Source of the DNA: JBQCDV01 sp051960855
Lineage (GTDB): Bacteria > Actinomycetota > Actinomycetes > JAJZTN01
NCBI GenBank assembly: GCA_051960855.1
Contig: JBQCDV010000051.1
Span: 1-49,822, forward strand
Length of the DNA stretch: 49,822 nt
Reading direction: 5' to 3'
Shown: in pieces, positions 40,829-49,408 of the stretch
How the letters are laid out: each line of letters starts with the position of its first letter
Position numbering within the stretch: position 1 is the first letter of the stretch
Program-made: the position numbers and the translations under genes
Notes under the pieces: generated by a model
What the model saw: the letters and a program-made list of their open reading frames with translations, nothing else
Database searches by the model: none
What the model was told of the DNA's origin: nothing

Positions 40829-42273
40829 ACGCCCGCCTTGACCGCCGCGACGAGGTCTGCGCCCTCGGTGCCGGTGACGACGGCTGTCACCAGGTCCCCG
40901 ACCGCAAGCCCGTCGTGGCCCTCCAGCAACGTCGTGCCGTCAACCTCGGGACCCTGGTGCTCCGCACGGCCCTCGACCTCCCCGGTCTCGGCGTCCACAC
41001 GCTCGACGAGCACCTGCACGGTCTCCCCGAGCCGCTCCTCGGCACGCTGGGCGACGAGCTCGTCGGCCAGGTCGGTGAGCCGGGCCACGCGTGCCGCGAT
41101 CTCGTCCTCGTCGACCTTGCCGTCGAAGCCCTCCGCCTCCGTGCCCTCCTCGTCGGAGTAGCCGAAGACGCCGATGGCGTCCAGCCGAGCCTCCGTCAGG
41201 AACCGCTCGAGCTCGGCGACGTCGGCCTCGGTCTCGCCGGGAAAGCCCACGATCACGTTGCTGCGGGCGCCGGCGTGAGGCGCGCGCTCGCGGATCGCGG
41301 CCAGCAGCTCCAGAAACCGCTCGGTGTCGCCGAAGCGCCGCATCCGCCGCAGCACCGGGCCCGAGGAGTGCTGGAAGGACAGGTCGAAGTAGGGCACCAC
41401 CTTCGGCGTCGAGGTGAGCACGTCGATCAGACCGGGGCGCAGCTCGGCCGGCTGCAGGTAGGACAGCCGCACCCGCGCGATGCCGTCGACCTCGGCGAGC
41501 TCCGGCAGCAGGGTCTCCAGCAGGCGCAGGTCGCCGAGGTCCTTGCCGTAGGAGGTGGAGTTCTCGCTGACGAGGAAGATCTCCTTGACCCCCTGCTCGG
41601 CCAGCCACCGCGCCTCACCCAGGATCTCGGTGGGCCGCCGCGAGAGGTAGGCGCCCCGGAAGGCGGGGATGGCGCAGAAAGTGCAGCGCCGGTCGCAGCC
41701 GGAGGCCAGCTTCAGCGGCGCGACCGGGCCGCCGTCGAGGCGGCGACGCACCGGGCGCGGACCAGCGGCGGGCGCGACCCGCGCGGGCAGGTCCAGCGAT
41801 CCCAGAACGACGCTGTCCGCGGTGCCCGCCGTCGCCGCGTGCCGGTCGACCGGGCTCAGCGGCAGCAGTCGACGCCGGTCCGACGGGACGTGGCTCGGCA
41901 GCCGCTCGCCGGCCAGGACGGAGCGCAACCGTCCGGCGATGTCGGGGTAGGAGTCGAAGCCCAGCACCGCGTCAGCCTCCGGCAGGGATGCCGCGAGCTG
42001 CTCGCCGTACCGCTCGGCCAGGCAACCGACGGCGACGACGGCCTGGGTCCGGCCGGTCTGCTTGAGGTCGGAGGCGGCCAGCAGGGTATCGATGCTGTCC
42101 TTCTTGGCCGCGTCGACGAAGCCGCAGGTGTTGACCACGGCGATGTCGGCGCTCTCCGCGTCGACGACGAGGTCGAACCCGCCATCGGCTAGTCGTCCCG
42201 CCAGCTCCTCCGAGTCGACCTCGTTGCGGGCACAGCCCAGAGTGACGAGAGCGACGGTAGGACGAGCGGACAT
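40825..42273 (-). CDS. rimO: Ribosomal protein S12 methylthiotransferase RimO
   Basis: A 482-residue radical-SAM enzyme that methylthiolates an Asp of ribosomal protein uS12. N-terminal cluster cysteines are Cys14 (TLGCARN), Cys50 (VNTCGFVD) and Cys84 (VGCLAER); the SAM cluster is Cys193-Cys197-Cys200 (GCDRRCTFC). The C-terminal TRAM domain is present. LGCARNEVDSEE identifies RimO rather than MiaB. An Arg/Pro-rich insert (about 130-180) lies between the first two domains. TAGGCT lies 7 nt before the ATG, so the operon rimO-pgsA-cinA probably starts here as a leaderless mRNA. Confidence 0.95.
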   Translation of the reverse strand: MSARPTVALVTLGCARNEVDSEELAGRLADGGFDLVVDAESADIAVVNTCGFVDAAKKDSIDTLLAASDLKQTGRTQAVVAVGCLAERYGEQLAASLPEADAVLGFDSYPDIAGRLRSVLAGERLPSHVPSDRRRLLPLSPVDRHAATAGTADSVVLGSLDLPARVAPAAGPRPVRRRLDGGPVAPLKLASGCDRRCTFCAIPAFRGAYLSRRPTEILGEARWLAEQGVKEIFLVSENSTSYGKDLGDLRLLETLLPELAEVDGIARVRLSYLQPAELRPGLIDVLTSTPKVVPYFDLSFQHSSGPVLRRMRRFGDTERFLELLAAIRERAPHAGARSNVIVGFPGETEADVAELERFLTEARLDAIGVFGYSDEEGTEAEGFDGKVDEDEIAARVARLTDLADELVAQRAEERLGETVQVLVERVDAETGEVEGRAEHQGPEVDGTTLLEGHDGLAVGDLVTAVVTGTEGADLVAAVKAGV

Positions 42274-42286
42274 GGGCTCTAGCCTA
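42274..42286 (-). promoter_or_regulatory. Leaderless promoter -10 of rimO
   Basis: TAGGCT (42286-42281, minus strand), seven bases, then the rimO ATG. Confidence 0.5.
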
Positions 42287-42318
42287 CGGCGCGACCACGG
42301 GTGGGCCGCCCGGCGCGC

Positions 42319-43134
42319 TCAGCCCGCGGCGGGGTCCTGCGGCGTGAACGTCACCCGCACGACATCGCCCGGCTTGCCGGGGGCGCCGATCGGCGTGCCG
42401 TTGACGACCAGGTCAAGACTGCCGGCGTTGCCCATCACCAGCTTGATGGAGGCGTCGGCCGACAGGTCGCGGGTGGACCCCTTGCGCAGCAGACCGGAGT
42501 AGAGGACCTTGCCCGCCGCGTCGGTCGCCTGGATCCAGCTCGTCCCGCGCGTCGCAGAGATGCCAACGGTCACGGCACCGGGCCGCTCGGCGATGATCGA
42601 GCTCGACGAGCTGGGCTCGGGTGTGGTCGTCGTCGCCGCCGGCGTCGAGGCGGGAGCGGACGGGCTCACCGGTGCGACGGGGGCACTCGAGGTGCTGCCG
42701 GGGCCCTCGGCGACTGCCGCGCCCGAGTCGCGCCCGGTGAGCAGACGCACCCCGGCGTAGACGCAGACGAGCACGAGGACCACCGCGATCGCCGCCGTCC
42801 AGTTCGGCCCCCGTCGGCGGTCGGCGGCCGCCGCCGCGCGCACGGTATCGGAGTCGTAGAGGTCGTGGACGACGTGGGCCGGGGCGGCATCGGCGGTCGA
42901 GGCGCCGCCGCGCTCGCGGTCGTACTCCTCCAGCAACGGGGCGGGGTCGGTGCCGACGACGCGGGCGATCGCTCGCAGGTGACCGCGGGCGTAGACGTCG
43001 CCACCGCACAGCGAGAAGTCGTCCTGCTCGATACCGCGGATCAGGGTCCCCCGGATGCGGGTCGCCTCGCTGACCTGCTCGACCGTCATTCCGGCCGCCT
43101 CGCGTGCCTCACGCAGCGTCTGGCCGATTGACAC
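42319..43134 (-). CDS. RodZ-like membrane protein with HTH
   Basis: A 271-residue protein: an N-terminal helix-turn-helix (HTH_25 type, about 3-75) with LREAREAAGMTVEQVSEATRI, a single membrane segment (about 112-131), a Ser/Pro/Thr-rich linker (140-185) and an extracytoplasmic DUF4115 domain ending in GDVVRVTFTPQ. This is the RodZ layout; RodZ links the cytoskeleton to wall synthesis in rods, and its role in actinobacteria is less clear. It lies between ftsK and rimO, as in relatives. It starts at GTG 43134 with a weak GAAGG site. Confidence 0.85.
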   Translation of the reverse strand: MSIGQTLREAREAAGMTVEQVSEATRIRGTLIRGIEQDDFSLCGGDVYARGHLRAIARVVGTDPAPLLEEYDRERGGASTADAAPAHVVHDLYDSDTVRAAAAADRRRGPNWTAAIAVVLVLVCVYAGVRLLTGRDSGAAVAEGPGSTSSAPVAPVSPSAPASTPAATTTTPEPSSSSSIIAERPGAVTVGISATRGTSWIQATDAAGKVLYSGLLRKGSTRDLSADASIKLVMGNAGSLDLVVNGTPIGAPGKPGDVVRVTFTPQDPAAG

Positions 43135-43160
43135 GAGCCTTCGCCCTCTCGTCTCGATTC

Positions 43161-43178
43161 CGTAGATTCCACTCTACG
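43161..43178. repeat. Perfect 6-6 inverted repeat upstream of the RodZ-like gene
   Basis: CGTAGA-TTCCAC-TCTACG lies 27 bases before the GTG. On the minus strand TAGAGT, a possible -10, falls inside it, so it may be an operator. The 138-base gap between ftsK and this gene holds nothing else clear. Confidence 0.45.
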
Positions 43179-43272
43179 CGGAGTAGCGACAGGGTGAGGA
43201 CGATCGCGTCGAGTGATCGACTGTTCACGCGATCGACACCTCGGCGCGGATGCGAGAGCTGCCGCCGGTGGG

Positions 43273-45963
43273 TCAGGCCTCGCCGCGCAGCCCGGCGAGG
43301 ACGAACTCCAGCTCGTCAGGCTTGATCAGCACATCGCGCGCCTTCGAGCCCTCACTGGGTCCGACGATCCCGCGGCTCTCCATGAGGTCCATCAGCCGCC
43401 CGGCCTTCGCGAAGCCGACGCGCAGCTTGCGCTGCAGCATCGAGGTCGAGCCGAACTGCGTCGTCACGACGAGCTCCGCGGCCTGGCAGAGCAGGTCGAG
43501 GTCATCGCCGATGTCCTCGTCGATCTCCTTGGTGGGCGCCGCAACGGTGACGTCCTCGCGGTAGGTCGGCTGCAGCTGCTCCTTGACGTGCTTGACGACC
43601 CCGGCGATCTCGGACTCTGTCACCCAGGCGCCCTGGATGCGCATCGGCTTGCTCGCGCCCATCGGCAGGAAGAGGCCGTCGCCCTGGCCGATCAGCTTCT
43701 CCGCACCCGGCTGGTCGAGGATGACGCGACTGTCGGCGAGGCTGGAGGTGGCGAAGGCCAGCCTGCTGGGCACGTTCGCCTTGATCAAGCCGGTGACCAC
43801 GTCGACGGACGGCCGCTGCGTGGCCAGCACGAGGTGGATGCCGGCCGCACGGGCGAGCTGGGTGATGCGGACGATGGAGTCCTCGACGTCGCGCGGCGCC
43901 ACCATCATCAGGTCGGCGAGCTCGTCGACGATCACCAGCAGGTACGGATACGGCCGCAGCACCCGCTCCGACCCCGGCGGCGGCGTCAGCTTGCCGGACT
44001 TGATGGCCTTGTTGAAGTCGTCGACGTGCCGGTAGCCGAAGGCGGACAGGTCGTCGTAGCGGGCGTCCATCTCCCGCACGACCCACTGCAGGGCCTCGGC
44101 GGCCTTCTTCGGGTTGGTGATGATCGGGGTGATCAGGTGCGGGATGCCCTCGTAGGAGGTCAGCTCGACCCGCTTGGGGTCGACCAGCACCATGCGGACC
44201 TCGTCAGGCGTCGCCCGCATCATCACCGAGGTGATCATCGAGTTGACGAAGCTCGACTTGCCGGACCCGGTGGCGCCAGCCACGAGCAGGTGGGGCATCT
44301 TCGCGAGGTTCGCGCAGACGAAGCCGCCCTCCACGTCCTTGCCCACGCCGACGACCATCGGGTGGTGGTCCGAGCGGGCGGCCTTGGAGCGGAGGACGTC
44401 GCCGAGGCTGACGTTCTCCCGGTCGGTGTTGGGGATCTCGATACCGATCGCCGACTTGCCGGGGATCGGGCTGAGGATGCGCACGTCGGCGCTGGCAACG
44501 GCGTAGGCGATGTTCTTGCTGAGGGCCGTGACGCGCTCGACCTTGACCGCCGGCCCGACCTCGACCTCGTAGCGGGTGACGGTCGGCCCCCGCATGAAGC
44601 CCGTGACAGTGGCGTCGATCTCGAACTGCTCGAAGACCTGCTGCAGGCTCTCGACGACTCTGTCGTTGGCCTCGGTCCGCGCCTTGTGCACACTTCCCTC
44701 GCGCAGGGCGTCGCTCGGGGGCAGCGAGTAGGCGATGTCGCCGGCGAGCATCAACTGCTCGACGCGAGCCGGGAGCGGCTCGCTCGGCGGGATCTCGACG
44801 GGGGTCTCCGGGACCTTCGCGGCCTTCTTCGCGGCGCCGCCCGCCCCGGCCGCGGCGGCCGCGGGCGAGCCGACGGCAGTCGAGCCGGATCCGCTGGGAC
44901 CGGTCGTGGCGTCGAAGCTCGCCGCGACCTCCAGGGGGTCACCCCCCTTGCGTCCCGAACGGCGTCCGCCCGGGCTGGCCGACTGCCCCGACTGCGGGTC
45001 GTCCTCGCGCAGGACGGGCGTGTCGTAGGGCTTCTCGTCCTCCGACATCACCCCCACTCGCCGGCGGGGACGGGACCGCCGCAGCGAAGCAGCGTCGTTC
45101 GGGCCCTCGGGGTCGGGGGCTGCTGGCGTCGCGCGCTCCCGCCCGAGGAGGAAGTCGCGCAGCTCGCCGAGCCGTTCGGGGACGGCGTGGACGGGAGTGG
45201 CGGTGATGACGAGGATGCCGAAGACCGACAGCAGCACGAGCAGCGGTGTCGCGATCCAGGCGGTGCCGAGGCTCACGAGGGGTGCTGACGCCAGGAAGCC
45301 GAGGATGCCGCCGGCGCCCTCCATTGCCGCGGTGTGCTGCGGCGTCGGGACGTGCTTGACGATCGACACGAGGCCGGCGGCCCCGATCAGCAGCGCGGTC
45401 CAGCCGACGATCGAGCGGCCGTCGGCGGCGGTGTCCTCCGGATGCCGCAGCAGGCGGATGGCGAGCCAGACGAGCAGCAGCGGCAGCACCCAGCCGATGA
45501 CGCCGAAGCCGCCGAGGACCACCGTCCTCGTGGCGGTGCCGAGGGCGCCACGCAGGTGGAACCAGGTCGCGCCCGCGACCACGACGGCCACCGCAAGAGC
45601 CGCCAAACCGAGCCCGTCACGACGGTGCGCGGGGTCGAGGTCGCGAGCGCTGGCGCCGAAGGAGCGGAATCCTCCGCCGACCACATGGGCGATGCCGAGC
45701 CAGATGCCGCGCACCACCGCGACCAGCGCGCGGGCAACGGCCGCGGCGGCACGTCCCAGCGGAGAGGGTGGTGGAGGAGCCGAGCGGCTGCTGCGCGTGG
45801 GGCGAGTGGCGGCGGGGCGTGACGACCGGGCAGCGCTCCGGGACGGGCCGCTGGCCGAGCCGCGCGTAGCGGCGCTGCTTCCCGACGGGCTCCGGGAGCC
45901 CGTGGTGCGGGACGACGTCTGGCGCGGCTGGCCCGACCGTGGGGAAGACGTACGGGTCGCCAT
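43273..45963 (-). CDS. ftsK: DNA translocase FtsK
   Basis: An 896-residue septal DNA pump that clears chromosome ends at division. A basic Ser/Arg-rich tail (1-60) precedes about four membrane segments (60-265), a disordered Pro/Gly/Ala linker (270-400), the motor with Walker A GATGSGKS (near residue 563) and Walker B LLVIVDELADLMM, and a C-terminal winged-helix gamma domain with LVVTTQFGSTSMLQRKLRVG that reads orienting DNA sequences. ATG 45963 is chosen because TAGCCT lies 8 nt upstream and earlier in-frame codons overlap the GNAT gene. Confidence 0.95.
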   Translation of the reverse strand: MATRTSSPRSGQPRQTSSRTTGSRSPSGSSAATRGSASGPSRSAARSSRPAATRPTRSSRSAPPPPSPLGRAAAAVARALVAVVRGIWLGIAHVVGGGFRSFGASARDLDPAHRRDGLGLAALAVAVVVAGATWFHLRGALGTATRTVVLGGFGVIGWVLPLLLVWLAIRLLRHPEDTAADGRSIVGWTALLIGAAGLVSIVKHVPTPQHTAAMEGAGGILGFLASAPLVSLGTAWIATPLLVLLSVFGILVITATPVHAVPERLGELRDFLLGRERATPAAPDPEGPNDAASLRRSRPRRRVGVMSEDEKPYDTPVLREDDPQSGQSASPGGRRSGRKGGDPLEVAASFDATTGPSGSGSTAVGSPAAAAAGAGGAAKKAAKVPETPVEIPPSEPLPARVEQLMLAGDIAYSLPPSDALREGSVHKARTEANDRVVESLQQVFEQFEIDATVTGFMRGPTVTRYEVEVGPAVKVERVTALSKNIAYAVASADVRILSPIPGKSAIGIEIPNTDRENVSLGDVLRSKAARSDHHPMVVGVGKDVEGGFVCANLAKMPHLLVAGATGSGKSSFVNSMITSVMMRATPDEVRMVLVDPKRVELTSYEGIPHLITPIITNPKKAAEALQWVVREMDARYDDLSAFGYRHVDDFNKAIKSGKLTPPPGSERVLRPYPYLLVIVDELADLMMVAPRDVEDSIVRITQLARAAGIHLVLATQRPSVDVVTGLIKANVPSRLAFATSSLADSRVILDQPGAEKLIGQGDGLFLPMGASKPMRIQGAWVTESEIAGVVKHVKEQLQPTYREDVTVAAPTKEIDEDIGDDLDLLCQAAELVVTTQFGSTSMLQRKLRVGFAKAGRLMDLMESRGIVGPSEGSKARDVLIKPDELEFVLAGLRGEA

Positions 45964-45977
45964 GATCGAGCAGGCTA
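45964..45977 (-). promoter_or_regulatory. Promoter -10 of ftsK
   Basis: TAGCCT (45977-45972, minus strand), eight bases, then the ftsK ATG. It lies in the 52-base gap after the GNAT gene. Confidence 0.4.
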
Positions 45978-46015
45978 TCTGCCGGACACGCCCCATTTGG
46001 GGAGGACGCGCCGCC

Positions 46016-46546
46016 TCACCGAGGCGAACCCATCTCCGACGGGCGCCGCATGACCACACGCGGCCACCGGTCGAGTCCAAGCTCCGCCTCGTGCTCGCGG
46101 ACGGCGCGCAACCCGGGCGACCAGTCGATCGGGTCCAGGACGTCAAAGCCGCAGCGTGCGTAGTAGGGGGCGTTCCACGGCACGTGCTCGAACGTCGTCA
46201 GTGTGAGTGCTGGAAGTGCACGGGCGCGCGCCTCCGACGCCGCATGCTCGATGAGGGATCGGCCGCGTCGCTGATGCGCCCAGGCCGCGTGCACCGAGAC
46301 CTGCTCGATGTGCAGGGCGGCATCGACGACCTGGGCGACGAGGTAGGCCACGGGATGGTCGTCGTCGTCCACGGCCACCCACGCCAGCCCCGTCCGCCGA
46401 AACTGATCCAGCTGCTCGACGGACATCGGCTCGTCCCGCGCGATCTCTGTCATGCCGACGTCGGCGAAGCAGCGACCGGCGCTGACCTCGATCTCCTGCA
46501 AGACGTCAAGCTCGGAGACAGCGACGGGCCGGATGGGCACGGTCAC
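46016..46546 (-). CDS. GNAT N-acetyltransferase between rnj and ftsK
   Basis: A 176-residue GNAT protein with acetyl-CoA motif VHAAWAHQRRGRSLIEHA (near residue 86) and ALTLTTFEHVPWNAPYYARCGF in motif B. The N-terminal FADVGMTEIARDEPMSVEQL is a pattern common in this subfamily. The substrate is unknown. It begins 1 base after the rnj stop, so it is in the dapA-rnj operon. Confidence 0.86.
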   Translation of the reverse strand: MTVPIRPVAVSELDVLQEIEVSAGRCFADVGMTEIARDEPMSVEQLDQFRRTGLAWVAVDDDDHPVAYLVAQVVDAALHIEQVSVHAAWAHQRRGRSLIEHAASEARARALPALTLTTFEHVPWNAPYYARCGFDVLDPIDWSPGLRAVREHEAELGLDRWPRVVMRRPSEMGSPR

Positions 46547-46547
46547 C

Positions 46548-48233
46548 TCAGACCGCGACCACGACCGGGATGATCATGGGGCGGCGCCGGTACTTCTCGT
46601 TGACCCACTTGCCGGTCGTCCTGCGCACGACCTGCTCGAGCTGGTGGAGGTCGGCCACGCCCTCGCTCATCGCGTCGTCGACGGCCTGCTTGATCCGACT
46701 GGTGACGTCGTCGAAGAGCGCGTCGTCTTCGGCGAAGCCGCGAGCGTGCACCTCCGGCCCCCCCACGACCTTGCCGGCTGCCGCGTCGACGGCCATGACC
46801 ACGGAGATGAAGCCCTCCTCGCCCAGGATCCGGCGGTCCTTGAGCGAGGCCTCCGCGACGTCGCCGACGCTGGAGCCGTCCACGTAGACGTAGCCGCACT
46901 CGACCTGGCCGACGATGCGCGCCTTCCCGTCGACGAGGTCGACGACCACGCCGTCGTCGGCGAGGACGACCTGCTCGGGCGGCACGCCCGTGAGGATCGC
47001 GAGCTCGGCGTTGGCCCGCAGGTGACGCCACTCCCCGTGGACCGGCATCACGTTGCTGGGCTTGAGGAGGTTGTAGCAGTAGAGCAGCTCGCCGGCGGCG
47101 GCGTGACCGGAGACGTGCACGAGCGCGTTGCCCTTGTGCACGACGTGGGCGCCCCACCGCGTCAGGCCGTTGATGACGCGGTAGACGGCGTTCTCGTTGC
47201 CAGGGATGAGCGAGGACGCCATCAGCACGGTGTCGCCCTCGCCGATCCGCACGAAGTGGTCGCGGTTGGCCATCCGGGACAGCGCGGCCATGGGCTCCCC
47301 CTGCGACCCCGTGCACATCAGCACGACCTTGTCGTCGGGGAGGTTCTCGACGTCGCGGACGTCGATGAGCAGGCCATCAGGCACTGTCAGGTAGCCGAGG
47401 TCCTTGGCGATGCCCATGTTGCGGACCATCGAGCGACCGACGAAGGCGACCTTGCGCCCGTGGGCCGCGGCAGCATCGAGGACCTGCTGGACGCGGTGCA
47501 CGTGGCTCGCGAACGACGCCACGATGATGCGGCGCTTGGCGCGCTGGAAGACGCGGTCGATCGCCGGGGCGATGTCGCGCTCGCTCGTCGTGAAGCCGGG
47601 GACTTCGGCGTTCGTGGAGTCGACGAGGAAGAGGTCGACGCCCTCCTCGCCCAGCCGCGCGAAGCCCCGCAGGTCGGTGAGCCGGCCGTCGAGCGGCAGC
47701 TGGTCCATCTTGAAGTCGCCGGTGTGCAGCGCCAGCCCCGCCTGCGTGCGGATGGCGACCGCGAGGCCGTCCGGTATGGAGTGGTTGACGGCGAGAAACT
47801 CGCATTCGAAGGGCCCGAGGCGCTCGCGCTGGCCCTCCTGCACCGTCAGCGTGTAGGGCGTGATGCGGTGCTCGCGCAGCTTCGCCTCGACGAGGGCGAG
47901 GGTGAGCTGGGAACCGACGAGCGGGATGTCGTTCTTGAGCCGCAGCAGGTACGGCACGGCCCCGATGTGGTCCTCGTGACCGTGGGTCAGCACGACGGCG
48001 ACGACGTCGTCGAGCCGGTCGGCGATCGCGCTGAAGTCCGGCAGGATCAGGTCGACGCCCGGCTGGTGGTCCTCCGGAAACAGCACGCCGCAGTCGACGA
48101 TGAGCAGCTTGCCGGCCGTCTCGAAGACGGTCATGTTGCGACCGACCTCGCCGAGGCCACCCAGCGCGACGACGCGCAGGCCTCCCTCGGGAAGCGGCGG
48201 GGGCGGTCCGAGCTCGGGGTGCGGGTGGCTCAC
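46548..48233 (-). CDS. rnj: Ribonuclease J
   Basis: A 561-residue metallo-beta-lactamase/beta-CASP exo- and endoribonuclease for mRNA decay and rRNA maturation. The zinc motif THGHEDH (His84, His86, Asp88, His89), the HTGDFKMD motif and the beta-CASP FASHVHRVQQVLDAA region are present, and the C-terminal domain is complete. The family's usual length is about 555-560. The GTG start has AAGGAG 12 nt upstream, longer than optimal. It follows dapA by 21 bases, the normal actinobacterial order. Confidence 0.95.
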   Translation of the reverse strand: MSHPHPELGPPPPLPEGGLRVVALGGLGEVGRNMTVFETAGKLLIVDCGVLFPEDHQPGVDLILPDFSAIADRLDDVVAVVLTHGHEDHIGAVPYLLRLKNDIPLVGSQLTLALVEAKLREHRITPYTLTVQEGQRERLGPFECEFLAVNHSIPDGLAVAIRTQAGLALHTGDFKMDQLPLDGRLTDLRGFARLGEEGVDLFLVDSTNAEVPGFTTSERDIAPAIDRVFQRAKRRIIVASFASHVHRVQQVLDAAAAHGRKVAFVGRSMVRNMGIAKDLGYLTVPDGLLIDVRDVENLPDDKVVLMCTGSQGEPMAALSRMANRDHFVRIGEGDTVLMASSLIPGNENAVYRVINGLTRWGAHVVHKGNALVHVSGHAAAGELLYCYNLLKPSNVMPVHGEWRHLRANAELAILTGVPPEQVVLADDGVVVDLVDGKARIVGQVECGYVYVDGSSVGDVAEASLKDRRILGEEGFISVVMAVDAAAGKVVGGPEVHARGFAEDDALFDDVTSRIKQAVDDAMSEGVADLHQLEQVVRRTTGKWVNEKYRRRPMIIPVVVAV

Positions 48234-48254
48234 GCGGGAGTCGTCTCCTTGCAG

Positions 48255-49184
48255 TCAGGCGGCGGTCCGGTGGACACCGGCCGCCGCGAGGGCCTCGCCG
48301 AGCGAGGCGGTGAACGTGTCGTCGGCGGGCAGCAGCGGCAGCCGCACGAAGCGACTGCTGAGCACGCCCTGCCACTGGAGTGCCGCCTTGGCGGCGATCA
48401 CGCCCTGCGTCCTCGTCATCACCTCGACGGTGACCGGCGCGACGGCGAAGTTGACGTCTCGGGCGCGGGCGAGGTCACCGGCGTCGACCGCCTCGACCAG
48501 TTCCCGGTGGCGGTCGGCCACGAGATGACCGGTCACGCTGACGACGCCGACCGCCCCGACCGCCAGCAGCGGAAGGTTGAGCGCGTCATCGCCGGAGTAG
48601 TAGGCCAGGTCGGTGGCGGCCATCACCTGCGTCGCTGCGAAGGGGTCGCCCTTGGCGTCCTTGACGGCCGTGATCCGGTCGTGCTCGGCCAGCCGCAGCA
48701 GCGTCTCGGTGGCGATCGGGACACCCGAGCGGCCCGGGATGTCGTAGAGCATGACCGGCAGGTCCGTCGCGTCGGCCACCGCGGCGAAGTGCGCTCGCAG
48801 GGACTCCTGGGGAGGCTTGCTGTAGTACGGCGTGACGACGAGCAGGCCGTGCGCACCGGTCTTCTCCGCCGCACGCGCCAGCTCGATCGTGTGAGCGGTG
48901 TCGTTGGTGCCGACGCCTGCCACCACCGTCGCGCGGTCCCCCACAGCGTCGAGAACGACCCGCAGCAGCGAGGACTTCTCGTCATCACTGGTGGTGGGCG
49001 ACTCGCCCGTGGTCCCGCTGATGACGAGTCCGTCGTTGCCGAGGTCGACGAGGTGGGTGGCCAGGTGCGCCGCAGCGTCGAGATCGAGGCGGCCGGCGTC
49101 GTCGAACGGCGTGACCGTCGCTGTCAGGACCCGCCCGAACGGCGCTGGTCGTCCCTGCAGGCTGGAGGTCGTGGGCGCGGCCAT
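48255..49184 (-). CDS. dapA: 4-hydroxy-tetrahydrodipicolinate synthase DapA
   Basis: A 309-residue aldolase condensing pyruvate with aspartate semialdehyde, the first step to diaminopimelate and lysine. GTTGESPTTSDDEK (near residue 57), the Tyr-containing TPYYSKPPQ, YDIPGRSGVPI and the Schiff-base Lys in ITAVKDAKGD are intact. TAAGTT lies 6 nt before the ATG, so the dapA-rnj-GNAT operon probably starts as a leaderless mRNA. dapF, at the other end of this window, is a later enzyme in the pathway. Confidence 0.95.
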   Translation of the reverse strand: MAAPTTSSLQGRPAPFGRVLTATVTPFDDAGRLDLDAAAHLATHLVDLGNDGLVISGTTGESPTTSDDEKSSLLRVVLDAVGDRATVVAGVGTNDTAHTIELARAAEKTGAHGLLVVTPYYSKPPQESLRAHFAAVADATDLPVMLYDIPGRSGVPIATETLLRLAEHDRITAVKDAKGDPFAATQVMAATDLAYYSGDDALNLPLLAVGAVGVVSVTGHLVADRHRELVEAVDAGDLARARDVNFAVAPVTVEVMTRTQGVIAAKAALQWQGVLSSRFVRLPLLPADDTFTASLGEALAAAGVHRTAA

Positions 49185-49196
49185 GGGCTCAACTTA
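49185..49196 (-). promoter_or_regulatory. Leaderless promoter -10 of dapA
   Basis: TAAGTT (49196-49191, minus strand), six bases, then the dapA ATG. Confidence 0.55.
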
Positions 49197-49259
49197 CCCG
49201 CGCTGACGGGAAGGTTCGCTGCGGGCAAGCCCACGCGGACGACGTTCGGAAAGTGGGGA

Positions 49260-49299
49260 TCCCGCCGCCCCCTGCTCGGGGGTCCAGGAAGCGGCGGGA
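49260..49299. terminator. Strong hairpin between thyX and dapA
   Basis: TCCCGCCGC and GCGGCGGGA form a perfect 9-bp outer stem. Inside, CCCC-TGCTC-GGGG forms a second stem directly stacked on its 5' side. It lies 110 bases after the thyX stop and is probably the thyX terminator. A run of nine Gs (49392-49400) lies closer to the thyX stop. Confidence 0.5.
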
Positions 49300-49408
49300 C
49301 CTTAAGCAGTGATCTTGGTCGCATCCCGACGCGGCGGCAAGCGGAAGTCGTCGGCGAAATCTGCCAAAGCGCAGACAGGCGGCCCGCCCTCGGGGGGGGG
49401 AGGCGCCG

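Noticed and set aside
43213..45288. A 691-codon open frame antisense to ftsK
   Set aside because: Low-complexity product rich in His, Asp and Arg, and no domain; ftsK on the other strand has clear motifs.
48234..49408. Lysine riboswitch or T-box upstream of dapA, or leader RNA for thyX
   Set aside because: A leaderless promoter lies 6 nt before dapA, leaving no leader, and no conserved riboswitch core was seen.
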